The notes under the pieces: generated by a model | Told to the model about the DNA's origin: nothing | Databases searched by the model: none | The model's input: the letters and a program-made list of their open reading frames with translations, nothing else | Part shown: positions 49,342-59,309 of the stretch, one piece after another | Layout of the letters: every line of letters starts with the position of its first letter | Numbering within the stretch: the stretch's first letter is position 1 | Origin: Symbiodinium natans | Lineage: Eukaryota; Sar; Dinophyceae; Suessiales; Symbiodiniaceae | Reading direction: 5' to 3' | NCBI GenBank assembly: GCA_905221605.1 | Contig: CAJNDS010002358.1 | Span: forward strand, 1 to 64,000 | DNA: 64,000 nucleotides | Program-made: the position numbers and the translations under genes

Positions 49342-49494
49342 TACTTGGAGGTTCATGGTACTTCTTAACCAGCTACAACTGTACCTATATCCCACTTATA
49401 CAAGCCTTTTAAGTGCCCTAATATGGTCAGAAGTACAGTTATAAGTACAGGTATACTTGGTGAATAAGTAATGAGTATCATGAACCTCCAAGTA
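49342..49494. mobile_element. Foldback element, family A, copy 7
   Basis: TACTTGGAGGTTCATGGTAC left, ATCATGAACCTCCAAGTA right, 153 bp. Interior AACCAGCTACAACTGTACCT retains the family arms. Confidence 0.85.
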
Positions 49495-49710
49495 GGGCTT
49501 TTTGCACGGTTCTAGGGGCCGCTAGAGGTGATCAACAGGGTACCCCAGGTGCTACGATCGGGAAAGTCGTCGGAAACCTTCGCTTCGATCCACTTTCCGC
49601 TTTCCCCAGAGGGGGTCTGGGATTCTTCGCCCCTAAACCCTAACCCCTAAACCCTAAACCCTAAACCGCAAATAAGGTTTAAAGTGTTGGGTTTAGACCT
49701 ATGAACACAG

Positions 49711-49745
49711 GAGAGAGCGAGAGAGAGAGAGAGAGAGTGAGAGGG
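49711..49745. repeat. GA microsatellite
   Basis: GAGAGA tract directly before a coding-like island. Confidence 0.88.
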
Positions 49746-49747
49746 AG

Positions 49748-50180
49748 ACCCAACAGGCAAGGGATGCACACGAAGTGGTGCTCGCAGCCCCACAGTGGTC
49801 CCAACCAATACAACCACCACCACCCCCCAACACCACCACAGCAGATGCAAACAGACGCACGGGCCCGGCCGACCCCAACCGCACCCTAAGAACACGCGCA
49901 CCAGGCGTCATCGGCCTAGCAGCGGGGGCAAGGAGAGCAACCAAGACAGACCAAAAGGGGAGGCACCCAACTAGCCACAGGCAACTCCTCGCACAACTAC
50001 CATTTCTGGTCCAAGAAGAAGCCAGCCTCGCAGCTCGAGCCCTCAACGCCCTGGGCGAGCTGGCAGCACGTACACGCACAGCGGCCCAGGAGAGCAGCTC
50101 CACGCAACTCACCACGCACATGGGCAGAACCACCACCCGCACGAGCAGACCGCGAGAGCCAACAGAGGGGTTCTCCTCTC
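49748..50180 (+). CDS. Candidate long exon, proline- and alanine-rich
   Basis: The + frame is open for over 140 codons: QPIQPPPPPNTTTADANRRT, then APGVIGLAAGARRATKTDQK, then a helical part QLLAQLPFLVQEEASLAARA and LNALGELAARTRTAAQESSS. No ATG start seen at the left; it runs out of a GA repeat. A minus frame of 147 codons overlaps but is low in charged residues. Not recognised. Confidence 0.45.
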
Positions 50181-50181
50181 C

Positions 50182-50243
50182 CCCTAAACCCTAAACCCTA
50201 AACCCTAAACCCTAAACCCTAAACCCTAAACCCTAAACCCTAA
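50182..50243 (-). repeat. Interstitial telomere array, CCCTAAA
   Basis: Eight perfect units between two coding-like islands in the same frame. Confidence 0.96.
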
Positions 50244-50245
50244 CC

Positions 50246-50347
50246 AATGACCCACCGGGGGAAGACCGAGAAGGGGGCCTACATCGACGTACTCGCCGGC
50301 TACTCGACATCCTCGCGACGCAGACGTACCCACGAGGGGGCAAGTAG
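50246..50347 (+). CDS. Candidate terminal exon
   Basis: Frame AAT GAC CCA reads NDPPGEDREGGLHRRTRRLL then DILATQTYPRGGK and stops. It is in the same reading frame as the previous island; the telomere array, which contains in-frame stops, would be the intron or an insertion. Confidence 0.43.
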   Translation, partial: NDPPGEDREGGLHRRTRRLLDILATQTYPRGGK

Positions 50348-50513
50348 CGATTAGTCACCGGAAAGTACCAAATTTGTTGGGAGTACAGAGGGGGAAGACT
50401 CATCACGCGCTATTACATGATGTAAGTGCAGCCCTTGTTTCCCTGAAAATCGGGGAAGGAGTACCCCAAACAGGATCTTGGGACGTGCGCGCCCCTGGGG
50501 GCAGCCTCCCTTC

Positions 50514-50531
50514 GGGGGGGGGGGGGGGGGG
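50514..50531. repeat. Poly-G tract
   Basis: About 18 G; frames through it are ignored. 50350-51190 holds G-rich, telomere-like DNA and no supportable gene. Confidence 0.88.
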
Positions 50532-51189
50532 TATGCAGAGAGAGCACATGAAAGAGAGGTCGAGAGACCATTCTGCGGATTGCCTTTGGAGTGTGAGATG
50601 TTCCAAGCCCTCCCCCAACTAGCTTCCTCAGCGTTTTAGGGTCTTAACCGTGGGGTACCTTTTTTTTCCCCTTGCTGCTTGGGGGCTTCTCTTCGAACCC
50701 CATGAGACAAGAAAGCTTATTGAACGGTAGACCCCTTGATCCCGAACCCTCAACCCTAAACCCTTCGAACACTTGGGAAGCTCCCACAAGGTGGGGCGCT
50801 TGGTGGTTCCGCCCGGCTCCACCCTCACCGCGGAGACGCCGGGGGGGGGGAGAGGGGTCACTCTTAGGGGCTGCGCGGTTTAGGTTTGAGGGTTCGAGGT
50901 CTAGGGCTTAGGGGTTTTCTGGGGGTGGAGGGCTGAGGGGGCCTTTAGGGTTTAGGCTTGAGGGGGGTTTTCGGGTTGAGGCGTTGGCTCTTTCTTTTCC
51001 CGGGGTGGGGGGGGATCCTTTCATAAGGAGTCTGGTGGATAGTTTCAGCAGGAGTCTTGTTCTATGTTGAGCTCCAGGAGCTACAACCTCTTGAGTGGAC
51101 ATAGCTTCTTCAGTATCCTGCCATTCAGGGGCTCGGGTCATGTGTGTGGATGGCCTTTGAGGTAAGAAAAACCGCTGCGGACGGGTAAT

Positions 51190-51400
51190 GTGTGATTGCC
51201 ACCACTGTTGGTGGGTGGGGAAAAATGGTTCAGCAGACCAGCTCTTTCGTACTGCGAAGCGTTACGTGTTTTCCAGTTGGCAAAATGGAAGACCTCTCTC
51301 TCGAAGAAGGCCGCTTGCAAGGGTTTGCTGCGGTTTGTGTGGAACTTCGAGGTCTTAGCGCTGAAGTTAGGTGTGTGAGCAGTTTTTAAGTCTTCCAGCG
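51190..51400 (+). CDS. Possible exon, strand unresolved
   Basis: A + frame reads RPALSYCEALRVFQLAKWKT then SLSKKAACKGLLRFVWNFEV; a minus frame of 99 codons overlaps. Confidence 0.3.
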
Positions 51401-51519
51401 TGTGATGCTGAGCAGACAGTGGGCTTGCTGTGACCAAACATGTGTGGCGTACCGTGAGGCTTCGCGGGGTTTAGAGTCTCTTGGAACTGAAGACTGAGAG
51501 TTCGAGAGATTCGAGAGGT

Positions 51520-51715
51520 GAGTTTGTTCAGAAGAATGTCCTGACTTCTGACAAAAAAACTGAATTGTTCTGTTTGTTTGCTTGCGTGGGTCACAATGTC
51601 ATTGATTGCAGAGAACTGGGAGTAGTTGCGTCCCTGAGAATGTTTATGGGCCCCAAGGCTCAAACTGCTTCAGTGGTCCAGAGACTCAACTCCAAAAACC
51701 CTACCCAGCCTCACT
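51520..51715 (+). CDS. Possible exon upstream of the giant ORF
   Basis: Frame reads EFVQKNVLTSDKKTELFCLF, ACVGHNVIDCRELGVVASLR and MFMGPKAQTASVVQ. Orientation and spacing would fit an upstream exon of the 52-kb gene; not proven. Confidence 0.33.
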
Positions 51716-51999
51716 CAGAACCTTAAAGGCCCTAAAGCTTTGTTTTGAAAGCTTGCGAACGCTTGTTACAGGTGTTTGATGTTTTAAATGTTTGACTGGA
51801 TGGCCGGTTGCAATTTTCAGGCTATAGTACTCTTGTCCGATTCCAGCACGCAGTAAGTTGTAGCAGCATGTTGTAGCAACGTGTAGGTGAAGCATTCAAG
51901 CTCAGAACTAGGTTTCATCCCCTTGAAATTGCGCATGCAGAGCTGTACGGAAGCCAGACCAGCAGGACACTTTTCCAGAAACTGAAAAGAATTGGCCAC

Positions 52000-54900
52000 A
52001 TGTTCCTTACGTTTTGGTGCGTCATGGCTTTCAGTAACCCCGTCCAGATTTGCTGGCTGTTTGCACGTGAGGGCAAGCAGAGCAAGCTGGGTCCAGAAAA
52101 TTGCAGGACAATATCGCAAGATCTTCGTTATAGCAGTAAGCTGAAACGTCAGCTGATGCTCGGTGAGGTGTTGCCTTCAGAGGCTTTGCCTCTGCAATCG
52201 GACCCAGGTCACAGATGGCACGCAGCATTCTCCAAGTGGGATGGACAGGTGGTGGGCGCAGCAGTCTTCAGAACAAATTCGAAGTTCGACGTGATGTCTT
52301 CGCTGTCAGCAGGGCAGCGCTGTGTGCGAGAGTACTGGGCAATAACAAAATTTGCAGAAGCACCCCTTGTCTTACTTGACGTTGCAGCAGTATGTGCGTT
52401 GGCCACACCTGTCAGCGTCCGATCGGTGCACACAACCTTGGCCCCGACTGCCATGTTTTTTCAGTGCACGCCTTTCAGTCTTGAGGAACTTTTGTCCCAA
52501 AGCCTTGACTCAGGCGGTGCATTGATGGATGTTGTGCATCAGTGGCATCGTCAGTTTTGTGGGTCCTTGGACGCTGAGTCGCAGACTCGTGAAGAAATAT
52601 TTCGCGCATTGAAGTGTCATCAGACCTGCTTCTGCATGCCTGCCCCACACGCACTGCTCATCTCAAAGAAGGCTTGGACATCGTACTCCTTTCCATTGAC
52701 AGAAGGGCGGGCTGCGGCAGGGATGGGGCTGCGGTTTGTTCGAGACCTTTGGAAACCCTTGCAAGATGGTAGCCTAGCACCTCTGGCTAGTGTTCAGTCT
52801 CAGCGTCCTGGTCCTAGCAACGCTAACTCCCTTCATGGCGCAGAAGCACTGTTGCAGCCGGACACCTTGCAAGCCGTTGCAGATTTCATCAGAAAGGCAG
52901 CGCGAGAATTGCCACACTTGTCAGACGAAGCGTCGCAGCATGTTGCTCTGTTGCAAGACACAGTGGACAGTCTGGTGCAGGACGCTCAGGCGACATCCCG
53001 CCGCGCTTTTGCACTTGAGACATTAATTCACTCCCTCATTGTAAGTGGTTATCTACACAATTCTGCAGAGATGCGTGATCTGCTTCGGGCAGCCTTGCGT
53101 GTCTGTGTAAGAGTGCCGCAGCTACTTGAGCATTTTGACAACATGCTCTGCAAACCACGTAGGGTTCCAGGTGCTTCCACGTTGTACCGGCACAGATTGA
53201 CAGTGCACGTTGCTTTTTGCCGGTGGGTTTCGCATATGAACAATCCCATTGTTTTGGATGAATCTGGGTTTTGCCGGTGGGGCACCTTGGACTCCAGCCC
53301 GCAAGGGTCTTGGGACTGGTTGCTTGCTGGTGCTACGTTAGCTCGCATGTCTTCGATTGAGTCTTGTTTTGAAGATTCTAACAAGCTCATCTGCCTCGGC
53401 AAGCGACACGATGCTGCAGACACCGTTGGTGAACAAACTCGACTTGCCCAGCGGCTCGCCAGCCACCTAACCATTGTGCAAGGGACCCCAACTGCAGTCG
53501 GAACCGGGCGCTCTGATTTAGTGCACAAGGTTCACGCTCTGTGTCACAGTGTGAGATTGAGTGCTGCAAACTGGCTACAGACGTGCGAGTTGTTGAACGG
53601 AACAATTACTTGGACGGCTGATTTGGGTGTTGAGTCTGGCTTGAACACTTTTCGCGGGAATGCTTGCGCAATGTTTGGTGATTGGGTTCTGGGTGAGATT
53701 GATGGCAATTTGCTCAGTGATCCAGCAGAGGTGGCAGGGGCAGGAGTGGCCGAGGCTCAGGGCTCTGAAGGTTTTGATTTTACGAGCGTTGGAAGGGACT
53801 CGAGCGCTCCGAATCCAGACTTGTATGCTGCCATGAGGGCTTACAACCTGGATTTTACTCAAAGCATTTACATTCCCGGGCCTTTGCATATCATGCACAA
53901 TCTAACGGAGGGCCTGGGTACAGCGATGTCCTGGTGGTCCGAGCTCATCTTGCGCCTCACACACTTATGCCGTCTTCTCGGGCGAAAATGGAACAGACAG
54001 CGCTTGTTTGCAACTTGCTTCAGTGATCCTCCGTGGAATGCTTTTGTTCACTTGTACGGGTCTTTTGATGGCCAGGTGTACAAGGGGAGATGGGGCACAG
54101 TAGTTCATGCCGTGAAGGAGTTGCTGCCCTTGGAGCGATCGCTGAGGGGTGCGTGGTGCAAAGCTAAGCTTTGCTTGAACGGGCAGCCTCCTCGCGAGGG
54201 TCGTGATGGCACTGCAAGCAAGTCCTTGAATGTAGACTTGGTGGATGAGGCTTGTCAGAGTCAGCAGTTCTGGGCCTACGCACGCATGGTCAGTGAGCTT
54301 GGAGAGACCATTGAACATGTCATGCATTGGTGCGAATCTTGCCCATGCCATGGGCACGATGAGGAACTTCAGGGAAAAGCAAAACACAGCAAGACAGGGC
54401 TATTTGCGCGTATCGGCTTGTGCTCCTGCCCCTTGGCCTCCCGAAGAGCCCCGGAATGCGCTGCTGGCGCAATACTGAAAGTCATCGAGCAAGGCCTGCA
54501 GTCTTTGCAAAGAACCGTCATGTTGCAGGACAGTTTCCTTGCTTGTGGAGAGGATGCCCGACAGGTGGTGTTGTCTGACTGCAATCATGCTAAGCGGTAC
54601 TGCGTGCTAGTTGCCAGGATGAAGTTCTCCCACTGGGAGCAGCTGCCCTGGGTCCTCATGGGTTTAGGCCACCATGAAGCTGACGCAGCACGCCGCTGTG
54701 GAGCCAGAGCTTTGCAGCTTTATGCTGCCATGGGTGATCAGGTGACCCAGCATCCTGTGGCGCATCTCCTGTGTTGTCCTGGAACGCAGGGCCATGCGCA
54801 GTTGACTTCTTTCGTTGGAGGGGAAGCGTTGGATGCACTCCCGTTGCTTCGCCGTGTTGCAGCCAAGTATAAGTTTGTGGCCGTGTCTGAACGCTGGGTA

Positions 54901-57432
54901 GAGAGCCGTCATGCTCTGATCAAGCGAAACTTGAGGAAGGCGACGCATGTAAGCGCGCAACATGTTGCATTCTCAGGCTGCCAGCACATGCTGCGTGAGC
55001 TCTTGCTGCATCGGACACATGGGTTCAGCCAGTTGGTTGCGTTGTGTGGTTTCACAAGAAGTCCTGGCCATGCCCTCCAGGCCGTGAATCTGCATTTCCA
55101 TCCCTCTGTTCGCGGAATCTTGCGCGTGGATCGATCGCAGTTAGCCCGAAAGTACAGGCCTTGGGTCGTTGAGCTATTGTATCACGCAGACAGGGAGACG
55201 TTGTACCAAGGCTTGCCTCAGGATGGTGGGTATATCGCAGATGACGGGGGTGATGCGCCTGGCGGTTCTGGGCCAACAGGCTTGAAAGATGCTCCTTCTC
55301 TTTGTGGTTCCGCTGAAGCTCCTGCTGAGGATGGAGGAAGCGTGCAGGGCGGTCATCGTGGGCCACCGCCGCCAGCAACTGGCGGTCTGACACCGGACTC
55401 GAAGGGAGGCATTCTTCATGATTCTCTCTGGTGCAAATATGCCGTGGAGCATCTCCGCCAATTCCTTGACCAGAAGCAGCAGCCAGATTGCCACCATGTG
55501 TTTTCGTTAGGGCCGCGGTTGCAGACAGACCTGCAGCATGCCTTGACAGACTTGGCCCAGCATGTAAACCCCACACCTGAAGAGTGCAAAGTGTTGCCAG
55601 CGCTGGAGAGTTTTGATTTCCTTGAGTGTCGTGCGCCTGCCGAAGATTCTGCAGACTCGGCTGAGTGGGCAAATTGCCACGGCGTGCTGCTGTTCACAAT
55701 TACCTCGCGAAGTCCAAGCAACTTGAAGGTGCCCCGGTTTGCCCCACAAGTAACTGACAAGGACTGGATGGCAATTTCCCCAGTTCACTTGAGACATGTG
55801 GACATGAAGAAGCAACAACTTTTTCTGAAGCTGGGTGACGAAGAGAGCCCTGTCTTTTTACATCCTGCAGCACTGTCGATAGACGATTTCTCAACTCTCA
55901 GGCTCTGGCAGGGCAACGGTTCTCTTCAGTATGATTTTGGTTTGCAGGACGGTTGTGAGTTCACGCAGCTCATGCAAGGTGTCATCCGGTCACTGGTCAA
56001 AGGCAACCGCTTCCATCCAGACAAGACATTCCGCTTGCCTCGGCATATGGACGCAGATGGATGCAAAACTGAGGCGTTGACAGTGCTACGGTCGCATGGC
56101 CTTGTGTCTGCAGTGACGAAGGAGTCTTGGACAGAATGGACTCTGACAGAGGTGGCGCTGCAGCGCTTGCAAACTTCAGAGATCTTCACTGTTTCTGAGA
56201 TGGTGTTGTGTCCGGCAGGAGAAGATGTCGAATTGAAGGATAGAACCACTTTTGAACTGTTGTGTGACATGCAACGTGAAGGTTGGAGCTTGCGAGTGCA
56301 TGAAGCTGGTCAGCGAGTCAAAAAGAACTGCGCCGACCAGGAGCACCCGCGAACGCCTTATCGAGCAGGTGACGCCAAACTGTGGTGGTTGCGGGCGGGA
56401 AGTTCAGCAATTGATTCTGAGTATCTCCGTGCGTTGCTTGCAGCCGATGAACATGGCGAATGTGTTCCTCACTTCCAGACATCTGGTTTCTACGCTGCTC
56501 TCTGGACAGGAGTGGCGCCTGTCGCTTCCACGAAGCGCAAGAAGCAGGACTTTGTCTTCTTGGCTGTGGGCGATAGAGATGCCCAGGTGGAAATGCTAGT
56601 AGACAAGCCAGCTCGTGCTGCAGCCCAAAGACGCGTGGCCAAGAGAAGAAGACAAGCAAAGCCTGCGCAGGCTTCTGACGAAGCTCAGGCCGTGGCCGCT
56701 GTAGAGGATGAAGAGGCTGAGCTGCTGTTTCAGGCTGGCGACGCTGCAGACAGTGTTGCTGGCTCTCACTCTGAGGAGCGCATTGATGACAAGGATGGTT
56801 GGGATGACAATGGCGAGTTCCAGAGCGGCGCAGCATCTGCCCTTTCTTTCAGGTGCAGTGAGGAGGCGGCAGCTCCGCCATCAATTGCACCCGGCGAATC
56901 AGCAGTAGCATCCTCCAGCAGTTCAAGTTCAAGTTCAAGTTCAGACGCTGCTTCAAAATCAGAGTCCAGTTCAAGTTCAAGCTCTAGCAGCAGTAGCAGT
57001 AGCAGCTCTGATGATGAAAATCCTGGTCTCGAGCGGCCAGCAGAGAACGCAGCTGCTCCTGAGGCGGCGCGCTCGGCTGAAGCTCCAAGCCGCAAGCGCA
57101 GAGACGGCAATTTCAGATGGAAGGGTTTCAAATTCACTCAGATTTTTGACAAGGAGGGCAACGCCAATGGCTTAGAAGCCACGTGCTACTTGTGTGAGCA
57201 TGTGGATGCCGTTGCCTGCAGGAGAACACGCAACTTTGGCAATATCCGAAACGCAGACTCATGTGAACGCCTCTTGAAGTACTGGTGTTTGCAGGCCAAT
57301 TCCAAGGCCACACGAGATGAGCATGTACAGAAAACCAAGGACCCCAAAGAAGCTGCTTTGCCGTCCATGGCTGAGCTTGATAGTCGAAATGTGTGGGTAG
57401 ATGAGCATGGAGTTTGGCGTGAGGAGGCTTAA
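52000..57432 (+). CDS. Very large single-frame protein, possibly transposase-derived
   Basis: An unbroken frame of 1,810 codons from ATG 52000. The frame is actually open from 51877 (after TAG, with AG acceptor-like GTTGTAG and GTGTAG), reading FKLRTRFHPLEIAHAELYGS, so the true start may lie in an upstream exon. Seen, residues counted from 52000: DSSPQGSWDW (431-440), ADLGVESGLNTF (540-551), PGPLHIMHN (626-634), a Cys/His cluster HWCESCPCHGH with LCSCPL (about 776-812), SERWVESRHALIKR (about 962-975), a basic AKRRRQAK stretch (near 1550), a poly-Ser acidic tract (1638-1675) and a C-terminal CYLCEH. Spaced D, D, H and E-containing motifs recall an RNase H-fold DDE transposase with a zinc insertion; this is inference, and I cannot name a superfamily. 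Codon use is even, intronless, and there are no telomere repeats inside, unlike all surroundings. Confidence 0.85.
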   Translation: MFLTFWCVMAFSNPVQICWLFAREGKQSKLGPENCRTISQDLRYSSKLKRQLMLGEVLPSEALPLQSDPGHRWHAAFSKWDGQVVGAAVFRTNSKFDVMSSLSAGQRCVREYWAITKFAEAPLVLLDVAAVCALATPVSVRSVHTTLAPTAMFFQCTPFSLEELLSQSLDSGGALMDVVHQWHRQFCGSLDAESQTREEIFRALKCHQTCFCMPAPHALLISKKAWTSYSFPLTEGRAAAGMGLRFVRDLWKPLQDGSLAPLASVQSQRPGPSNANSLHGAEALLQPDTLQAVADFIRKAARELPHLSDEASQHVALLQDTVDSLVQDAQATSRRAFALETLIHSLIVSGYLHNSAEMRDLLRAALRVCVRVPQLLEHFDNMLCKPRRVPGASTLYRHRLTVHVAFCRWVSHMNNPIVLDESGFCRWGTLDSSPQGSWDWLLAGATLARMSSIESCFEDSNKLICLGKRHDAADTVGEQTRLAQRLASHLTIVQGTPTAVGTGRSDLVHKVHALCHSVRLSAANWLQTCELLNGTITWTADLGVESGLNTFRGNACAMFGDWVLGEIDGNLLSDPAEVAGAGVAEAQGSEGFDFTSVGRDSSAPNPDLYAAMRAYNLDFTQSIYIPGPLHIMHNLTEGLGTAMSWWSELILRLTHLCRLLGRKWNRQRLFATCFSDPPWNAFVHLYGSFDGQVYKGRWGTVVHAVKELLPLERSLRGAWCKAKLCLNGQPPREGRDGTASKSLNVDLVDEACQSQQFWAYARMVSELGETIEHVMHWCESCPCHGHDEELQGKAKHSKTGLFARIGLCSCPLASRRAPECAAGAILKVIEQGLQSLQRTVMLQDSFLACGEDARQVVLSDCNHAKRYCVLVARMKFSHWEQLPWVLMGLGHHEADAARRCGARALQLYAAMGDQVTQHPVAHLLCCPGTQGHAQLTSFVGGEALDALPLLRRVAAKYKFVAVSERWVESRHALIKRNLRKATHVSAQHVAFSGCQHMLRELLLHRTHGFSQLVALCGFTRSPGHALQAVNLHFHPSVRGILRVDRSQLARKYRPWVVELLYHADRETLYQGLPQDGGYIADDGGDAPGGSGPTGLKDAPSLCGSAEAPAEDGGSVQGGHRGPPPPATGGLTPDSKGGILHDSLWCKYAVEHLRQFLDQKQQPDCHHVFSLGPRLQTDLQHALTDLAQHVNPTPEECKVLPALESFDFLECRAPAEDSADSAEWANCHGVLLFTITSRSPSNLKVPRFAPQVTDKDWMAISPVHLRHVDMKKQQLFLKLGDEESPVFLHPAALSIDDFSTLRLWQGNGSLQYDFGLQDGCEFTQLMQGVIRSLVKGNRFHPDKTFRLPRHMDADGCKTEALTVLRSHGLVSAVTKESWTEWTLTEVALQRLQTSEIFTVSEMVLCPAGEDVELKDRTTFELLCDMQREGWSLRVHEAGQRVKKNCADQEHPRTPYRAGDAKLWWLRAGSSAIDSEYLRALLAADEHGECVPHFQTSGFYAALWTGVAPVASTKRKKQDFVFLAVGDRDAQVEMLVDKPARAAAQRRVAKRRRQAKPAQASDEAQAVAAVEDEEAELLFQAGDAADSVAGSHSEERIDDKDGWDDNGEFQSGAASALSFRCSEEAAAPPSIAPGESAVASSSSSSSSSSSDAASKSESSSSSSSSSSSSSSSDDENPGLERPAENAAAPEAARSAEAPSRKRRDGNFRWKGFKFTQIFDKEGNANGLEATCYLCEHVDAVACRRTRNFGNIRNADSCERLLKYWCLQANSKATRDEHVQKTKDPKEAALPSMAELDSRNVWVDEHGVWREEA

Positions 57433-57840
57433 GTCTTCGCTGGCAAGATGCAGAAAATCAGGCCAAATGCGTATGTTGCCCTTGTTGAGCCATGTTTGCA
57501 TGTGTGAAAAGTATGGCCTCTGTGTAGTTGGGCTGCAAGCTGCAAGTCCTTTGTTCTGTGCAACCACCTCGCATCGATAAAGCCAGTTTAGGGGCCGTGC
57601 CTTCATATCTTTGTCAAAGCCTGAGGCCCGAAACGGGTGCAAAGGATCCCCGAAGTGTATGACTTCAGCGCAGAAGATATATGTGTATACATCTATCTAT
57701 CATCTCCTTCTCGCTTTTTTTCTCTAGCAAGATGCTCTGCAGAGAAGCCGTGGGCTTTCGCAAGACCTTGGCTTTGGCGTTTCTTCTTGAATGCTTCGCG
57801 TCCCCGCAGACCTGCGCGCCGCGGGTGGGCTGTTTCAGGT
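57433..57840 (+). other. Trailer of the giant ORF
   Basis: No supportable gene; the 127-codon minus frame at 57259-57642 overlaps the end of the ORF and is taken as a shadow. Confidence 0.5.
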
Positions 57841-57905
57841 TTAGAGTGTAGGGCGAGTTTGGGGCTATAGGGTTTAGGGTATAGGGTTTAGGGTTTAGTG
57901 TTTAG
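57841..57905 (+). repeat. Degenerate TTTAGGG tract
   Basis: TTTAGAG, TATAGGG and TTTAGGG units. Confidence 0.85.
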
Positions 57906-58279
57906 GATTGGCAGCAGATTGGAAGGGGAGGGCGGAGCGGGTAGAGTGGGGGCATGTTTTCAGGTCTTGACTAGGGACAAAAAACAGAACCACGGTTGCA
58001 GGCCGAATGTGCGTGGGGTGAGAAGGCATGTTGAAGTTGCGGGGCCACAGTTGGTGCTTGGAGGGGTGGGGGCGGGGGCTGGTGGGGGGATGGTTTCAGA
58101 AAGCCGCTGGGCGCAAAGCTGCCCAAATGACACGTGTGCTGCAACTCATGCCGTTTTGATCTGTTTTTGAGTGAAGCCATACAAAAACCATTAAAGTGCG
58201 TGCGTTTTCTAGGCGAAAGGCCCTGGAGACCGACATGCCCGCCCCACGCCCCCCACCCCTGCGCGAGCCCACGCGACCC

Positions 58280-58506
58280 CTGCACGACCCCTGCACAAAC
58301 CCTGCACGGAGGCGCACGGAGGTTGCACGGAGGCTTGCACGGAGGTCGCACGAAGCCGCACGAGGCCCGCACGGAGGTGCACGGAGGTTGCACGGAGGTC
58401 GCACGGAGGTTGCACGAAGGCGCACGAGGCCTGCACGGAGGTGCACGGAGGTTGCACGGAGGTTGCACGGAGGTGCACGGAGGTTGCACGCAGGTTGCAC
58501 GGAGGC
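58280..58506. repeat. 10/11-bp GC-rich minisatellite
   Basis: About 20 tandem units of GGTTGCACGGA alternating with GGTGCACGGA and GGTCGCACGGA. All six frames stay open through it, so long frames at 57971-58770 are artefacts. Ends 325 bp before the methyltransferase-like exon. Confidence 0.95.
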
Positions 58507-58831
58507 TTCGCGCCGCTGGCGCAAAGAGTGGTCTTCTGTCCGTGAATCTTCCCGAAATTTAACATGCCCCCAAAGCTTTTGGAGCGGTTCCATCCGCGCA
58601 TCCCATAAAAGTTGACGATTTTGAGCAAAACAGGCCGAAACCTTGGAAAAGACACCCGAAAAAACCTTGAGTGCAGTTGCGGTGCTTGTGTTGGCGTTGC
58701 CCGTCCATTCTGGAGTTTCGCCCGTTCCGCGCGCTTTTCGCGTTCGCTGCAGGAAAAGGCTAAAGGTCAAGAGGGGGGTTGCTTAGCTTGCTTTGAACGT
58801 ACAGAATCGCGCATAGAAGAGAGCAGAGACC

Positions 58832-59218
58832 ATGTCATTGCTGTCAGCAGGTTTGATACGACATGCTTTTTCTCCTAGAAGTATAGGGTTGACAAAAACA
58901 GTTGAGAGGGCCCAGGCAGCTATAGGCATGCAGCCCGCTTCCAAGAAGGCACGCCTGGGCGACAGTGACCCAGCGAGACAGACGGGTGGGCCAGTGCTGA
59001 GAGGTTTCCAGACAGCAGAGAGCTTGGGCTGCTGGCCGACAGAAATCCTCGGCACGTTGTTTGGCACAGTGAGCGAAGATGATCTTGAAGTTCGCAAGGC
59101 TTTCTTGAGAAGGAGGCGCACGGAGGCGCTTCTTCAGGATGGCGTCGTTCTACATACGGACTACAGCGGCAAAGGCAGCGTGGAAGCTGCTTTGCGCATC
59201 CTGGACATAGCAGGGAAG
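58832..59218 (+). CDS. C5-cytosine methyltransferase-like protein, first part (motif I)
   Basis: From ATG 58832 (an inner ATG at 58928, MQPASKKARLGDSD, is equally possible) the frame runs 129 codons to AAG|GAC. Seen: basic KKARL near the start, RKAFLRRRRTEALLQ, then VVLHTDYSGKGSVEAALR at residues about 108-125. D-x-S-G-x-G-x-x-E-x-A is the AdoMet-binding motif I of C5-methyltransferases. The frame reads on past 59218 into GGGAGAWPRVLK and stops at 59320, but the family's later motifs appear only at 63279, where the phase matches exactly. C5-methyltransferases move a methyl group from AdoMet to cytosine in DNA, in the nucleus if this one is active. Confidence 0.6.
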
Positions 59219-59226
59219 GACATGGG
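59217..59226. repeat. Direct repeat AGGACATGGG, left copy
   Basis: Identical to 63277-63286. The pair brackets 4,060 bp. It reads either as the AG|GA-type repeat seen at dinoflagellate intron borders or as a target-site duplication. Confidence 0.8.
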
Positions 59227-59309
59227 AGGGGGGGCGGGGGCGTGGCCTAGGGTTCTCAAGCTTGCGCGCAAAGGAGTTGCTGCTTGCGCCTCGTTGCGCG
59301 TTGCAAGGT

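Noticed and set aside
55052-56836. Minus frames of 100-206 codons inside the giant ORF
   Set aside because: Shadows of the + strand frame; histidine/glutamine-rich composition is typical of antisense reading.
57971-58770. Six long overlapping frames (up to 224 codons)
   Set aside because: They are translations of the 10/11-bp minisatellite.
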